From Bacteroidaceae bacterium (lineage in GTDB: Bacteria > Bacteroidota > Bacteroidia > Bacteroidales > Bacteroidaceae), in assembly GCA_011959205.1 (NCBI GenBank), contig BLLV01000160.1:1-34968 (forward strand): a stretch of DNA of 34,968 nt, read 5' to 3'. Positions within the stretch are counted from its first letter, which is position 1; the number at the start of each line of letters is the position of its first letter. Below, in pieces: positions 23,426 through 31,997 of the stretch. The notes under the pieces are model-generated. The model saw only the letters and a list, made by a program, of their open reading frames with translations, did no database searches and was not told the DNA's origin. A program made the translations under genes and the position numbers.

Positions 23426-25090
23426 ATGTTACAAATCTGTTGCAAAAATAACAATATTTCAAAAAATTTCCCAATCGGAAGCTCACTTTTGGATATTTAT
23501 AATGGTTTTAATCTAGACATCCCATACGGACCGGTCAGTGCCAAAGTCAATAACAAAGTTGAAGGCCTTAATTATCGGGCCTATCATAACAAAGATGTAG
23601 AGTTCCTGAATATGCTGAGCCCTTCGGGAATGCGCACATACGTCCGTTCGCTTTGTTTCATTCTGTGTAAAGCGGTAGAGGATCTCTATCCTGAAGGAAA
23701 AATCATGCTTGAACATCCCGTATCCAAAGGGTATTATTGTGACTTGCAAATAGGACGGGAAACCAAGTTGGACGATGTATCACGCATCAAGCAGCGGATG
23801 AAAGAGATTGTGGAGGCCAACATTCCTTTTCACCGTTACGAATGCCACACAGCAGAAGTGGTAGAACTATTCCGACAGAAAGGAATGGCAGACAAGGTAA
23901 GGCTGCTTGAAACCTCAGGAGAACTTTACTCCTATTATTATACCTTAGAACATACCATTGACTATTACTATGGCAGCCTGTTACCCAGCACCGGATACAT
24001 CCGCAATTTCGACATAGTAAAATACTATGACGGATTATTGCTGCGCGTTCCCAACCGTCAGAATCCGGAAGTGCTGGAAGAAGTGGTAAAGCAAGAGAAA
24101 ATGCTGGAAGTCTTCAAAGAGCATCGTCGCTGGAACCAAATTCTGGGCGTAGGGACAGTCGGAGATTTCAACATAGCCTGCAATGAAGGCTATGCTACCG
24201 ATCTGATCAATGTATCCGAGGCGTTGCAAGAAAAGAAAATTTCCAATATTGCCGATGAAATATACCACAGAGGAAAAAATGGGCAAAGAGTGAAACTGGT
24301 TCTTATCTCCGGTCCCTCTTCTTCGGGTAAAACAACTTTCAGCAAACGCCTCAGCATCCAGCTGATGGCAAACGGGCTGAAACCCTACCCCATCTCTTTA
24401 GACAATTATTTTGTTAATCGGGAAGAAACACCCAAAGATGAAAAAGGCGATTATGATTACGAATCATTATATGCACTGGACTTGGAATTCTTCAACAAGC
24501 AGTTACAAGATCTGCTCTGTGGTGAGGAAGTGGAGTTGCCACGTTTCAACTTCACCACTGGAAGAAGAGAATTTAAAGGTGACAAACTTAAAATTGACGA
24601 CAACATGATATTGATTCTGGAAGGAATCCATGCACTCAACCCCGAGTTAACCACTCATATTCCCACCGAAAATAAATATAAAATATACGTATCGGCATTA
24701 ACTACCATTCTGCTAGACAATCATAATTATATTCCGACTACCGACAACCGCCTGTTGCGTCGTATTATCCGCGATTACAAATACCGTGGCTATTCCGCCG
24801 AGGAAACGATCAGAAGATGGCCCAGTGTACGCGCAGGAGAAGAAAAATGGATCTTCCCATATCAAGAAAACGCAGATGCCATGTTCAATTCCGCCTTATT
24901 GTTTGAACTGGCCATAATGAAAGATTATGCCATTCCTATTTTAAGGAATGTCCCCAATAACAAACCGGAATATTCAGAAGCATATCGTTTACGCAAATTC
25001 CTGGAATACTTTGCATCTGTACAGGACAAAGAATTGCCTCCCACCTCTTTACTGAGAGAATTTTTGGGAGGAAGCAGTTTCCGGTATTAA
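23426..25090 (+). CDS. Nucleoside (uridine) kinase-like protein with TGS and ThrRS-like N-terminal domains
   Basis: The 554-residue protein has three parts. Residues 1-60 form a TGS-like domain (PIGSSLLDIYNGF...GPVSAKVNNKVEGLNYRAY). Residues about 60-220 resemble the second additional domain of threonyl-tRNA synthetase (FHRYECHTAEVVELF). The C-terminal P-loop kinase of the uridine kinase/phosphoribulokinase family has Walker A GPSSSGKT at 296-303, then SLDNYFVNREETPKDEKGDYDYES and LILEGIHALNP. The frame opens 26 codons earlier, but MLQICCKNN is the better start. It probably phosphorylates uridine or a related nucleoside for salvage. The fusion is known in Bacteroidetes and Firmicutes; the role of the N-terminal domains is unclear. 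Confidence 0.88.
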   Translation: MLQICCKNNNISKNFPIGSSLLDIYNGFNLDIPYGPVSAKVNNKVEGLNYRAYHNKDVEFLNMLSPSGMRTYVRSLCFILCKAVEDLYPEGKIMLEHPVSKGYYCDLQIGRETKLDDVSRIKQRMKEIVEANIPFHRYECHTAEVVELFRQKGMADKVRLLETSGELYSYYYTLEHTIDYYYGSLLPSTGYIRNFDIVKYYDGLLLRVPNRQNPEVLEEVVKQEKMLEVFKEHRRWNQILGVGTVGDFNIACNEGYATDLINVSEALQEKKISNIADEIYHRGKNGQRVKLVLISGPSSSGKTTFSKRLSIQLMANGLKPYPISLDNYFVNREETPKDEKGDYDYESLYALDLEFFNKQLQDLLCGEEVELPRFNFTTGRREFKGDKLKIDDNMILILEGIHALNPELTTHIPTENKYKIYVSALTTILLDNHNYIPTTDNRLLRRIIRDYKYRGYSAEETIRRWPSVRAGEEKWIFPYQENADAMFNSALLFELAIMKDYAIPILRNVPNNKPEYSEAYRLRKFLEYFASVQDKELPPTSLLREFLGGSSFRY

Positions 25091-25145
25091 CCGAAGTACA
25101 CCTCTTGCCCTACGGATATGAAGCATATCTTTTTCTTTCCACAAA

Positions 25146-25173
25146 AATAATCCCTCGCTAAAGAGGGATTATT
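25146..25173 (+). terminator. Terminator of the nucleoside kinase gene
   Basis: AATAATCCCTC (25146-25156) and GAGGGATTATT (25163-25173) form a perfect 11-bp stem with a 6-nt loop. It lies 56 bp after the stop codon and just before the rpoN promoter. Confidence 0.7.
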
Positions 25174-25187
25174 ACAATACAATTTTC

Positions 25188-25195
25188 TATTTTTG
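25188..25195 (+). promoter_or_regulatory. -7 box of the rpoN operon
   Basis: TATTTTTG matches TAnnTTTG, 29 bp before the rpoN start codon. It lies right after the terminator of the preceding gene, as expected for a new transcription unit. Confidence 0.5.
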
Positions 25196-25224
25196 CCGCA
25201 ACAAACTAAGGAACTGAAAAAATT

Positions 25225-26694
25225 ATGGCACAAGGCTCGCGTCAAGTACAAATACAAGCCCAGCAGCAAATACAGACTTTATCTCCACAACAGATACTGG
25301 TGGTAAAATTGCTGGAACTTCCCACTGTGGAGCTGGAAGAACGTATCCATTCCGAAATACTGGATAATCCGGCCCTGGAGGAGGGGAAAGAAATGCCCGA
25401 AAATGAAGATGACAATACAGAGTACGCTGAGAACGAGGACGGAAATACAGAGCCGAACGAAGACTTTTCATTAGGCGACTACAGGAACGAGGACGATATT
25501 CCCGATTACAAACTACAGGAACACAATCGTTCCAAAGAAGGAGTAGCCGAAGAAATTCCTTTCTCGGATGCCGTATCTTTTTATGAAATATTGAAAGACC
25601 AGCTGCAAATGCAGGAACTCACTCCGGAACAACGAGACATAGCCGAATACCTGATCGGTTCATTGGACGACGACGGCCTGTTGCGCAAAAACATGGAGTC
25701 TGTCATGGATGAGCTTGCCATCTATCGGGGCATCTATACCACAGAAGAGGAGTTGAACAACGTATTGGGAGTCATCCAAGACTTTGATCCGGCCGGTATC
25801 GGTGCCCGTAGTTTACAGGAATGCCTGTTGCTACAGATACAAAGAAAAGCCGATTCGCCATTGAAACAAATAGAACTGGACATCATCGGCAAATGCTGTG
25901 ATGAATTCACCCGCAAAAACAAAGAAAGGATTATCCAGAAACTAGGCATTACCGAAGAACAATATAATGAAGCGGTGGCCGATCTCACCAAACTGAATCC
26001 CCGTCCGGGCAGTTCATTGGGTGAAGTGATGGGTAAAAATATGCAGCAGATTATTCCCGACTTCATTGTAGAAACGTATGAAGACGGCACCATCACCCTA
26101 AGTCTGAACAACCGCAATGTTCCAGAGTTGCGTCTGAGCCGCCAGTTCACCGAACTGCTGGACGAGCACACCCGCAACAAAGGCAATCAGAGCAAGGCCT
26201 CGAAGGACACACTGATGTTCCTGAAACAAAAGGTGGATGCCGCACAAGGCTTTATCAATGCCGTGAAACAGCGCCAGCATACGCTGCTCACCACCATGCA
26301 AACCATTATAGACATTCAGCGCCCCTTCTTTCTGGAAGGAGACGAATCACTGCTGAAACCCATGATATTAAAAGATGTAGCCGAACGTGCAGGGTTGGAT
26401 ATTTCCACCATATCACGTGTAAGCAACAGCAAATATGTGCAAACAAACTACGGTATCTATTCGTTGAAATTCTTTTTCAGCGATGGTTATACCACCGAAG
26501 ACGGTGAAGAACTCTCTGTCCGCGAGATCAAGCGTATTCTGAAAGAATGTGTAGATGCCGAGGACAAGGAAAAGCCTTACACCGACGATGAACTGGCCGA
26601 TATACTAAAAGCGAAAGGCTACCCCATAGCCCGCCGCACCGTAGCCAAGTACCGCCAGCAACTTAACATACCCGTCGCACGATTAAGAAGGTAA
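25225..26694 (+). CDS. rpoN: RNA polymerase sigma-54 factor
   Basis: The 489-residue protein has the glutamine-rich activator-contacting region I (QVQIQAQQQIQTLSPQQILVVKLLELPTVELEERI, about 7-43), an acidic region II (about 50-95) and the core-binding and DNA-binding region III. An HTH is at about 380-410 (LKDVAERAGLDISTISRVSNSKYV), and the RpoN box is ARRTVAKYRQQL near 470-485. It directs polymerase to -24/-12 promoters that need an enhancer-binding ATPase; no such partner gene is nearby. The PAP2-like gene starts 10 bp downstream and is probably co-transcribed. Confidence 0.97.
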   Translation: MAQGSRQVQIQAQQQIQTLSPQQILVVKLLELPTVELEERIHSEILDNPALEEGKEMPENEDDNTEYAENEDGNTEPNEDFSLGDYRNEDDIPDYKLQEHNRSKEGVAEEIPFSDAVSFYEILKDQLQMQELTPEQRDIAEYLIGSLDDDGLLRKNMESVMDELAIYRGIYTTEEELNNVLGVIQDFDPAGIGARSLQECLLLQIQRKADSPLKQIELDIIGKCCDEFTRKNKERIIQKLGITEEQYNEAVADLTKLNPRPGSSLGEVMGKNMQQIIPDFIVETYEDGTITLSLNNRNVPELRLSRQFTELLDEHTRNKGNQSKASKDTLMFLKQKVDAAQGFINAVKQRQHTLLTTMQTIIDIQRPFFLEGDESLLKPMILKDVAERAGLDISTISRVSNSKYVQTNYGIYSLKFFFSDGYTTEDGEELSVREIKRILKECVDAEDKEKPYTDDELADILKAKGYPIARRTVAKYRQQLNIPVARLRR

Positions 26695-26704
26695 TATAAA
26701 TTAT

Positions 26705-27361
26705 ATGGAAGCCAACGAAACCACCGGAGCAATAACAACAGCCAAGAGGAATAGCCCGCTTGAAGTCAGTTCACGCATCATATCAGGCATATTCACGCCC
26801 TTTATGATTCCTTTTATGGCATTCTTCCTGCTTTTCTTCTTCACCTATCTTCGTATCATGCCCATCCAGTACAAGCTGATAGTGCTGGGCATAGTTTACT
26901 GTTTCACCATTCTGATGCCGATACTCGCCATCTACCTGTTTCAAAAAATAAACGGCTGGGGCATTCATGAATTGGGCCACCGCGAAAAACGTTTCGTGCC
27001 ATACGCACTGACCATCATCAGCTATGTCACCTGCCTCATCACCATGTACAAAATACATCTTCCCCGCTATATGTCGGGCATTATCGTAGCCGCCCTTATC
27101 TGCATGATTCTTTGCACACTGATCAATTTCAAGTGGAAAATCAGCACACACGTGGCAAGCAGCGGCATGATGGTAGGCGGATTATTATCCTACAGCTTTA
27201 TATTCAATTTCAACCCCGTATGGTGGCTCTGCTTTTTCATTTTGCTATCCGGAATGCTGGGCACCGCCCGTATCATCGTAAAACAGCATACCTTATTAGA
27301 AGTTTTAGCCGGATTTATTGTCGGATTGTTTTGCGGTGTCATCGGAATTTTGTTTATTTGA
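26705..27361 (+). CDS. PAP2-superfamily-like integral membrane protein
   Basis: The 218-residue protein has about six transmembrane helices. Its C-terminal half carries weakened PAP2 phosphatase motifs: KISTHVASSGMMVGG (in place of SGH) and ARIIVKQHTLLEVLAGFIVG (in place of SRxxxxxHxxxDvxaG). The usual aspartate of the last motif is glutamate here. A lipid phosphatase role, for example on undecaprenyl or phosphatidylglycerol phosphates, is possible. A non-catalytic role is not excluded. It lies 10 bp after rpoN, in the same operon. Confidence 0.8.
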   Translation: MEANETTGAITTAKRNSPLEVSSRIISGIFTPFMIPFMAFFLLFFFTYLRIMPIQYKLIVLGIVYCFTILMPILAIYLFQKINGWGIHELGHREKRFVPYALTIISYVTCLITMYKIHLPRYMSGIIVAALICMILCTLINFKWKISTHVASSGMMVGGLLSYSFIFNFNPVWWLCFFILLSGMLGTARIIVKQHTLLEVLAGFIVGLFCGVIGILFI

Positions 27362-27398
27362 AGAAAATTTAGTATTAACCTTATAAATTGAAAGCATT

Positions 27399-27779
27399 AT
27401 GGAATTTCCAAGCAATGTAAAGTACACCAAAGAACACGAATGGATACGAATAGAAGGTGATATCGCATACGTAGGCATCACTGATTATGCACAAGAACAA
27501 TTGGGCGACATCGTATTTGTAGATATCCCTACCGAAGGAGAAACCCTGGAAAAAGAAGAAGTTTTCGGTACTATTGAAGTAGTAAAGACTATTTCGGATC
27601 TGTTCCTTCCTGTTTCAGGAGAAATTTTGGAACAGAACGAAGCATTGGCCGACAATCCCGAGCTGGTAAACCAAGATCCGTATGGTGAAGGATGGCTGAT
27701 TAAAATCAAACCCAATGACGTTAACGACGTTAACGACCTGCTGGATGCCGAAGCATACAAGGCATTAGTAAACGAATAA
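27399..27779 (+). CDS. gcvH: Glycine cleavage system H protein
   Basis: The 126-residue lipoyl carrier protein shuttles the aminomethyl arm between the P, T and L proteins of the glycine cleavage system. It starts MEFPSNVKYTKEHEWIRIEGD, the family N-terminus, and the lipoylated lysine is Lys63 in EVVKTISDL. The C-terminal YGEGWLIKIKPN is also conserved. The other gcv genes are not nearby. It follows the PAP2-like gene by 37 bp and may be read from the same transcript. Confidence 0.96.
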   Translation: MEFPSNVKYTKEHEWIRIEGDIAYVGITDYAQEQLGDIVFVDIPTEGETLEKEEVFGTIEVVKTISDLFLPVSGEILEQNEALADNPELVNQDPYGEGWLIKIKPNDVNDVNDLLDAEAYKALVNE

Positions 27780-27803
27780 GATAGATTCTCATCAGAGAAT
27801 TGT

Positions 27804-27870
27804 TCAGGCGCGGATTAAGCGGATTTCACGGATTTCCCTATCCGCGTTTATCCGTATAATCCGTGCCTGA
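27804..27870. repeat. REP-like extragenic palindrome
   Basis: The 67-bp element runs from TCAGGC to GCCTGA. Each arm is made of CGGATTA and CGGAT units (for example CGGATTAAGCGGATT), and the arms pair imperfectly around a short centre at about 27838. Such CGGAT/ATCCG palindromes are dispersed in many Bacteroidales intergenic regions. It lies between gcvH and purE and may protect or end transcripts. Confidence 0.75.
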
Positions 27871-27904
27871 AGTAAATATATAAACCAAACAATAACAATA
27901 AACA

Positions 27905-28414
27905 ATGAAACCTATCGTAAGCATTATCATGGGCAGCACTTCCGATCTTCCCGTCATGGAGAAAGCTGCCAAATTACTGGACGAGATGCACGTACCTTTC
28001 GAAATGAACGCTCTCTCGGCCCACCGTACTCCCGAAGCAGTAGAAGAGTTTGCAAAAAATGCCGCAGGCCGTGGAATCAAAATCATCATAGCCGCTGCCG
28101 GCATGGCTGCCGCACTTCCCGGTGTGATTGCCGCAAATACCACACTACCCGTTATCGGTGTACCCGTAAAAGGTTCGGTTCTGGACGGGGTAGACGCACT
28201 TTATTCTATCATCCAGATGCCTCCCGGAATACCTGTAGCCACCGTTGCCATCAATGGAGCCATGAACGCCGCCATCCTGGCCGTACAAATGCTGGCATTG
28301 AGTGACACAGAGCTGGCAGCCAAGTTTGCAGATTACAAAACCGGCTTGAAAAAGAAAATCGTGAAAGCCAACGAAGAACTGAAAGAAGTAAAGTTTGAAT
28401 ATAAAACGAATTAA
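27905..28414 (+). CDS. purE: N5-carboxyaminoimidazole ribonucleotide mutase (PurE)
   Basis: The 169-residue enzyme of purine synthesis moves the carboxyl group of N5-CAIR to carbon, giving CAIR. It has the phosphate-binding MGSTSDLPVM (9-18), the catalytic loop SAHRTPE (38-44, with His40) and the GAAGMAAALPGV-like segment (IAAAGMAAALPGVIAANTTLPVIGVPVK). This is the class I (bacterial) form. PurK is not in the window. It ends just before a second palindrome and ispG. Confidence 0.96.
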   Translation: MKPIVSIIMGSTSDLPVMEKAAKLLDEMHVPFEMNALSAHRTPEAVEEFAKNAAGRGIKIIIAAAGMAAALPGVIAANTTLPVIGVPVKGSVLDGVDALYSIIQMPPGIPVATVAINGAMNAAILAVQMLALSDTELAAKFADYKTGLKKKIVKANEELKEVKFEYKTN

Positions 28415-28423
28415 TTAGTAGTG

Positions 28424-28483
28424 AGTGATTAGTGGCGAATGGTTAATGTCCATGCGGCATTCCAGCGCAACCCACTAATCACT
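28424..28483. repeat. Inverted repeat between purE and ispG
   Basis: AGTGATTAGTGG (28424-28435) pairs perfectly with CCACTAATCACT (28472-28483), and weaker similarity extends outwards (TAGTGA and TCACTA). It is REP-like. An open frame reads through it into ispG and would add 21 residues, but these come from the repeat and are not part of the protein. Confidence 0.7.
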
Positions 28484-28501
28484 GACCATTTATCACTAAA
28501 T

Positions 28502-30346
28502 ATGGATTTATTCAATTACTCCCGCCGCGAATCTTCCGAAGTGAATATCGGAGCAACTCCACTGGGTGGGAACCATCCCATCCGTATCCAAAGCATGACG
28601 AATACCGTTACCATGGATACCGAAGCATGTGTGGAACAAGCCAAACGCATTATAAATGCCGGTGGTGAATATGTTCGCCTCACTACACAAGGTGTGCGTG
28701 AAGCCGAAAACCTGAGAAACATCAATATCGGATTACGCTCCCAAGGATATGACACCCCGTTGGTGGCCGATGTGCATTTCAATCCCAAAGTAGCTGATGT
28801 AGCGGCACAATATGCAGAGAAGGTGCGCATCAATCCGGGGAACTATGTAGATCCGGGACGCACTTTCCGGAAACTGGAATACACCGATGAAGAGTATGCA
28901 CAAGAAATAGCCAAAATACGTGCCCGCTTCGTCCCTTTCCTGAACATCTGCAAAGAAAACCACACCGCCATCCGCATCGGGGTAAACCACGGCTCCTTGT
29001 CAGACCGCATCATGTCCCATTATGGCGATACCCCCGAAGGCATGGTAGAGTCGTGCATGGAATTCCTGCGCATCTGTGTTGCAGAACACTTCAACGATGT
29101 AGTTATTTCCATCAAGGCATCCAATACCGTAGTGATGGTCCGGACGGTCCGCCTGTTGGTAAAGGAGATGGAAAAGGAAAATATGGCTTTCCCGCTGCAT
29201 CTGGGTGTTACCGAAGCAGGAGATGGTGAGGACGGAAGAATAAAATCCGCATTGGGAATAGGAGCACTCCTTGCCGATGGCTTGGGAGATACCATCCGCG
29301 TTTCATTGAGCGAGGCTCCCGAAGCCGAAATTCCGGTAGCCCGCAAACTGGTTGACTATATACTCCCCCGGGAAGGGCATCCTTTTATTCCAGGGAAAGA
29401 AGCCCCGCAATTCAACTACTTTTCTCCCAGCCGCCGGAAAACCAAAGCTGTGAGAAACATCGGAGGCGATAATCTTCCCGTAGTGATAGCCGAGCGTCTG
29501 GAAGGTTCTTTTGAGACAAGCTCCCAGTTCAAGCCCGACTATATTTATTGTGGTGAAAGTGTGCCCGAATCACGAGATAACAATATAACCTATCTGGTGG
29601 ATGCCAACGCATGGAATCCCGAAGACAAGAATGTCTATCCGGCATTCAACTACCAGCAGATGATAGAATTGCATCACACGTCCTCGGACTTGAAATTCCT
29701 GTTCCTTCCTTATATGGCAATGAATGACGAGGTAATTGCGGCTCTCAAACTGCATCCCGAAGTGGTCATCATCGCCCAAAGCAATCATCCCAACCGTCTC
29801 GGCGAATATCGTGCCATGACACACGAGCTGATGAATGAAGGTTTGGAAAACCCGGTTGTATTCTTCCAGTACTATCAGGAAACGGAAGCGGAAGACCTGC
29901 AAATCAAGGCGGCCGCCGATATGGGCGCACTCATTTTTGACGGACTCTGTGACGGCATCTTCTTGTATAACCAAGGTCCTCTGAGTCATATAGTGGTAGA
30001 CACTACTGCATTTGGCATACTACAAGCCGGCAGAATCCGGACCAGCAAAACAGAATACATTTCATGCCCAGGCTGCGGGCGTACCCTATATGATCTGGAA
30101 TCCACCATTGCGCGCATCAAAGCGGCCACTTCGCACTTGAAAGGTTTGAAGATCGGCATTATGGGCTGTATTGTCAACGGCCCCGGCGAAATGGCGGATG
30201 CCGACTATGGTTATGTAGGCGCCGGCCGCGGCAAGATCAGTCTTTATAAGAAGAAAGAATGTATAGAAAAAAACATTCCCGAAGACCAAGCTGTTGAGAA
30301 ACTGATCGAGCTCATCAAAGCCCATGGTGATTATACAGAAAAATAA
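28502..30346 (+). CDS. ispG: 4-hydroxy-3-methylbut-2-enyl diphosphate synthase, long form (IspG/GcpE)
   Basis: The 614-residue enzyme makes HMBPP from methylerythritol cyclodiphosphate in the MEP isoprenoid pathway. It has the TIM-barrel N-terminus (GGNHPIRIQSMTNTVTMDTEACVEQ...LVADVHFNP...VRINPGN) and the C-terminal [4Fe-4S] domain with Cys522 and Cys525 (CPGCGRT), Cys556 (GCIVNGPGE) and the glutamate after it. About 250 extra residues lie between these parts (about 285-505), as in plant and Bacteroidetes enzymes, whereas proteobacterial IspG is about 370 residues. I chose ATG 28502 because the earlier ATG reads through a repeat. Confidence 0.96.
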   Translation: MDLFNYSRRESSEVNIGATPLGGNHPIRIQSMTNTVTMDTEACVEQAKRIINAGGEYVRLTTQGVREAENLRNINIGLRSQGYDTPLVADVHFNPKVADVAAQYAEKVRINPGNYVDPGRTFRKLEYTDEEYAQEIAKIRARFVPFLNICKENHTAIRIGVNHGSLSDRIMSHYGDTPEGMVESCMEFLRICVAEHFNDVVISIKASNTVVMVRTVRLLVKEMEKENMAFPLHLGVTEAGDGEDGRIKSALGIGALLADGLGDTIRVSLSEAPEAEIPVARKLVDYILPREGHPFIPGKEAPQFNYFSPSRRKTKAVRNIGGDNLPVVIAERLEGSFETSSQFKPDYIYCGESVPESRDNNITYLVDANAWNPEDKNVYPAFNYQQMIELHHTSSDLKFLFLPYMAMNDEVIAALKLHPEVVIIAQSNHPNRLGEYRAMTHELMNEGLENPVVFFQYYQETEAEDLQIKAAADMGALIFDGLCDGIFLYNQGPLSHIVVDTTAFGILQAGRIRTSKTEYISCPGCGRTLYDLESTIARIKAATSHLKGLKIGIMGCIVNGPGEMADADYGYVGAGRGKISLYKKKECIEKNIPEDQAVEKLIELIKAHGDYTEK

Positions 30347-30359
30347 AAACATCCAAATC

Positions 30360-31274
30360 ATGGATTATCAACAGATTCTAAAAGATATTCATCAGGCAAT
30401 CCAGCCCTACGCCTCTATCGGCAAACAGGCTGATTACATTCCGGCACTTGCCAAAATTAATCCGGATCAATTCGGAATGTGCATCCATACGATACAAGGC
30501 AAAACTTTCATGCATGGAGAAGCTACCACCAGCTTCTCCATCCAAAGTATTTCGAAAGTTTTTTCACTTGCCATGTGTTTAAGTCTTGAAGGAGATGATC
30601 TATGGAAAAGAGTGGGTAAAGAACCTTCGGGAACAGCTTTCAACTCATTAGTACAACTGGAGGTAGAAAAAGGAATTCCCCGGAATCCCTTTATTAACGC
30701 CGGCGCCATTGTAATGGCCGATATCTTGCTGAACCATTTGAAACACCCCGAAGAAGAATATCTTCGTTTCGTCCGCTCAATCAGCGGAAATAACCAGATT
30801 CATTATAATGAGGAAGTAGCCCTGTCCGAACGTGAAAACGGTTACCTGAATGCGGCAATTACCAACCTGTTGAAATATCATCATAACATAGACAATGACA
30901 TAGAACGCGTGCTCGGCTTCTATTTCCTGCAATGCTCCATAGAGATGAGTTGTTATGACTTGTCCAAAGCTTTTTTGCCGTTCGCCAATCATAAACAAGC
31001 TTTCACATTCGAAGGAATCACGCTGACCGCCTCTCAGGTGAAACGTATCAATGCCATCATGCAAACATGTGGGTTCTATGACGAAGCCGGAGAGTTTTCT
31101 TATCTGGTAGGGCTTCCGGGAAAAAGTGGTGTAGGAGGCGGCATAGCCGCAGTCTATCCGTTGCGATATTCGGTTGTAGTGTGGAGCCCGAGATTAAACC
31201 CAAAAGGGAATTCGGTGATGGGAATCAAAGCATTGGAACTGCTGACCACCCAGACACAGGAATCTATTTTCTAA
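30360..31274 (+). CDS. glsA: Glutaminase A
   Basis: The 304-residue enzyme hydrolyses glutamine to glutamate and ammonia. It has the beta-lactamase-like serine fold, with Ser63 and Lys66 in SIQSISKVFSLAM, and the family motifs EPSGTAFNSLVQLE, NPFINAGAI, ENGYLNAAI and GLPGKSGVGGGI. The start MDYQQILKDIHQ at 30360 fits the family; the frame is open 12 codons upstream, where it overlaps the ispG end. It lies 13 bp after ispG, so they may share a transcript. Glutaminase in gut bacteria is often tied to acid resistance; no antiporter is adjacent here. Confidence 0.95.
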   Translation: MDYQQILKDIHQAIQPYASIGKQADYIPALAKINPDQFGMCIHTIQGKTFMHGEATTSFSIQSISKVFSLAMCLSLEGDDLWKRVGKEPSGTAFNSLVQLEVEKGIPRNPFINAGAIVMADILLNHLKHPEEEYLRFVRSISGNNQIHYNEEVALSERENGYLNAAITNLLKYHHNIDNDIERVLGFYFLQCSIEMSCYDLSKAFLPFANHKQAFTFEGITLTASQVKRINAIMQTCGFYDEAGEFSYLVGLPGKSGVGGGIAAVYPLRYSVVVWSPRLNPKGNSVMGIKALELLTTQTQESIF

Positions 31275-31280
31275 AGCAGA

Positions 31281-31320
31281 AGAGAGAACGATCCTCTTTA
31301 TCAGGATTCATTCTCTCTTT
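31281..31320. terminator. Terminator of glsA
   Basis: AGAGAGAACGATCC (31281-31294) pairs with GGATTCATTCTCTCT (31304-31318) with one bulge, and TT follows. It lies just after glsA and before the convergent lipoprotein gene. Confidence 0.7.
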
Positions 31321-31345
31321 ACCTGAAAGAGAATTATCATTCATA

Positions 31346-31894
31346 CTATTCACGTAGTCTCACTTCACCGGGAGCCGGAGAATTACTTTCACGCGGATTC
31401 AACATTTCCTTGCTGGATTGGTTCCTATTCTTAACACACAAATACCAAGTTCCATCAATCTTCACAGGATTGAACATAAAAGCCATAGCCGGAGCACTCC
31501 CATCAGCACCTTTCCTTGCAAACTCAATCTTATATTTAAGATCATTGCATCCTTGAGTAGAAAAACTAAAATACTCCAAATGATAATCTACAACGGGAAA
31601 AGTACAAAAGTGTTTCTTGAAATCCTCCTTATTCTCATCCGTAAGCCTTACCACTTCACCTGCTTTAATCACATAAAGCATTCCCAAAGCCGCTTCCACA
31701 TTACCCGCCTTCAAGCTATCCATACATTTCTGAGACATTTCAAGAATGGCAATGGAGTCTTTCTTTGTCAATGAACTTACAAACTCTTTTTCCGCATCGG
31801 CATAGGTTTTCATACGCTCTTTCGTCTCTTTCCGACCACATGAAAACAGAAGGCAACTCAACAACAAAATAAAAACGATTTTATCTATTTTCAT
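31346..31894 (-). CDS. Small lipoprotein, 182 residues
   Basis: The product has a lipoprotein signal with the cysteine at residue 19 (LLFSCGRKE). A helical segment follows (about 25-100, including KDSIAILEMSQKCMDSLKAGNVEAAL), then a beta-rich domain (about 105-165: VDYHLEYFSFSTQG...KYKIEFARKG...MAFMFNPVKIDGTWYLCVKN) that looks like the fold of NTF2-like or DUF3828-type lipoproteins. The family is not recognised with confidence. The C-terminal tail (LNPRESNSPAPGEVRLRE) is disordered. Its neighbour on the same strand upstream is the 979-residue surface lipoprotein, but a terminator lies between them. Confidence 0.8.
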   Translation of the reverse strand: MKIDKIVFILLLSCLLFSCGRKETKERMKTYADAEKEFVSSLTKKDSIAILEMSQKCMDSLKAGNVEAALGMLYVIKAGEVVRLTDENKEDFKKHFCTFPVVDYHLEYFSFSTQGCNDLKYKIEFARKGADGSAPAMAFMFNPVKIDGTWYLCVKNRNQSSKEMLNPRESNSPAPGEVRLRE

Positions 31895-31928
31895 TTACAA
31901 TACAATTAAGATTAATTCATTAACAATA

Positions 31929-31959
31929 AAAGGTGCGTTGCTATTTCCAACGCACCTTT
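31929..31959 (-). terminator. Terminator of the 979-residue lipoprotein gene
   Basis: AAAGGTGCGTTG (31929-31940) and CAACGCACCTTT (31948-31959) form a perfect 12-bp stem with a 7-nt loop. The minus-strand exit is T-rich. It separates the large gene from the 182-residue lipoprotein gene. Confidence 0.85.
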
Positions 31960-31997
31960 CACTCTATTTAATTGCTAATGATGCAATATCCGTTCTA

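Noticed and set aside
28439-28501. Upstream ATG start for ispG
   Set aside because: The 21 added residues are encoded by an intergenic inverted repeat and do not fit the family.
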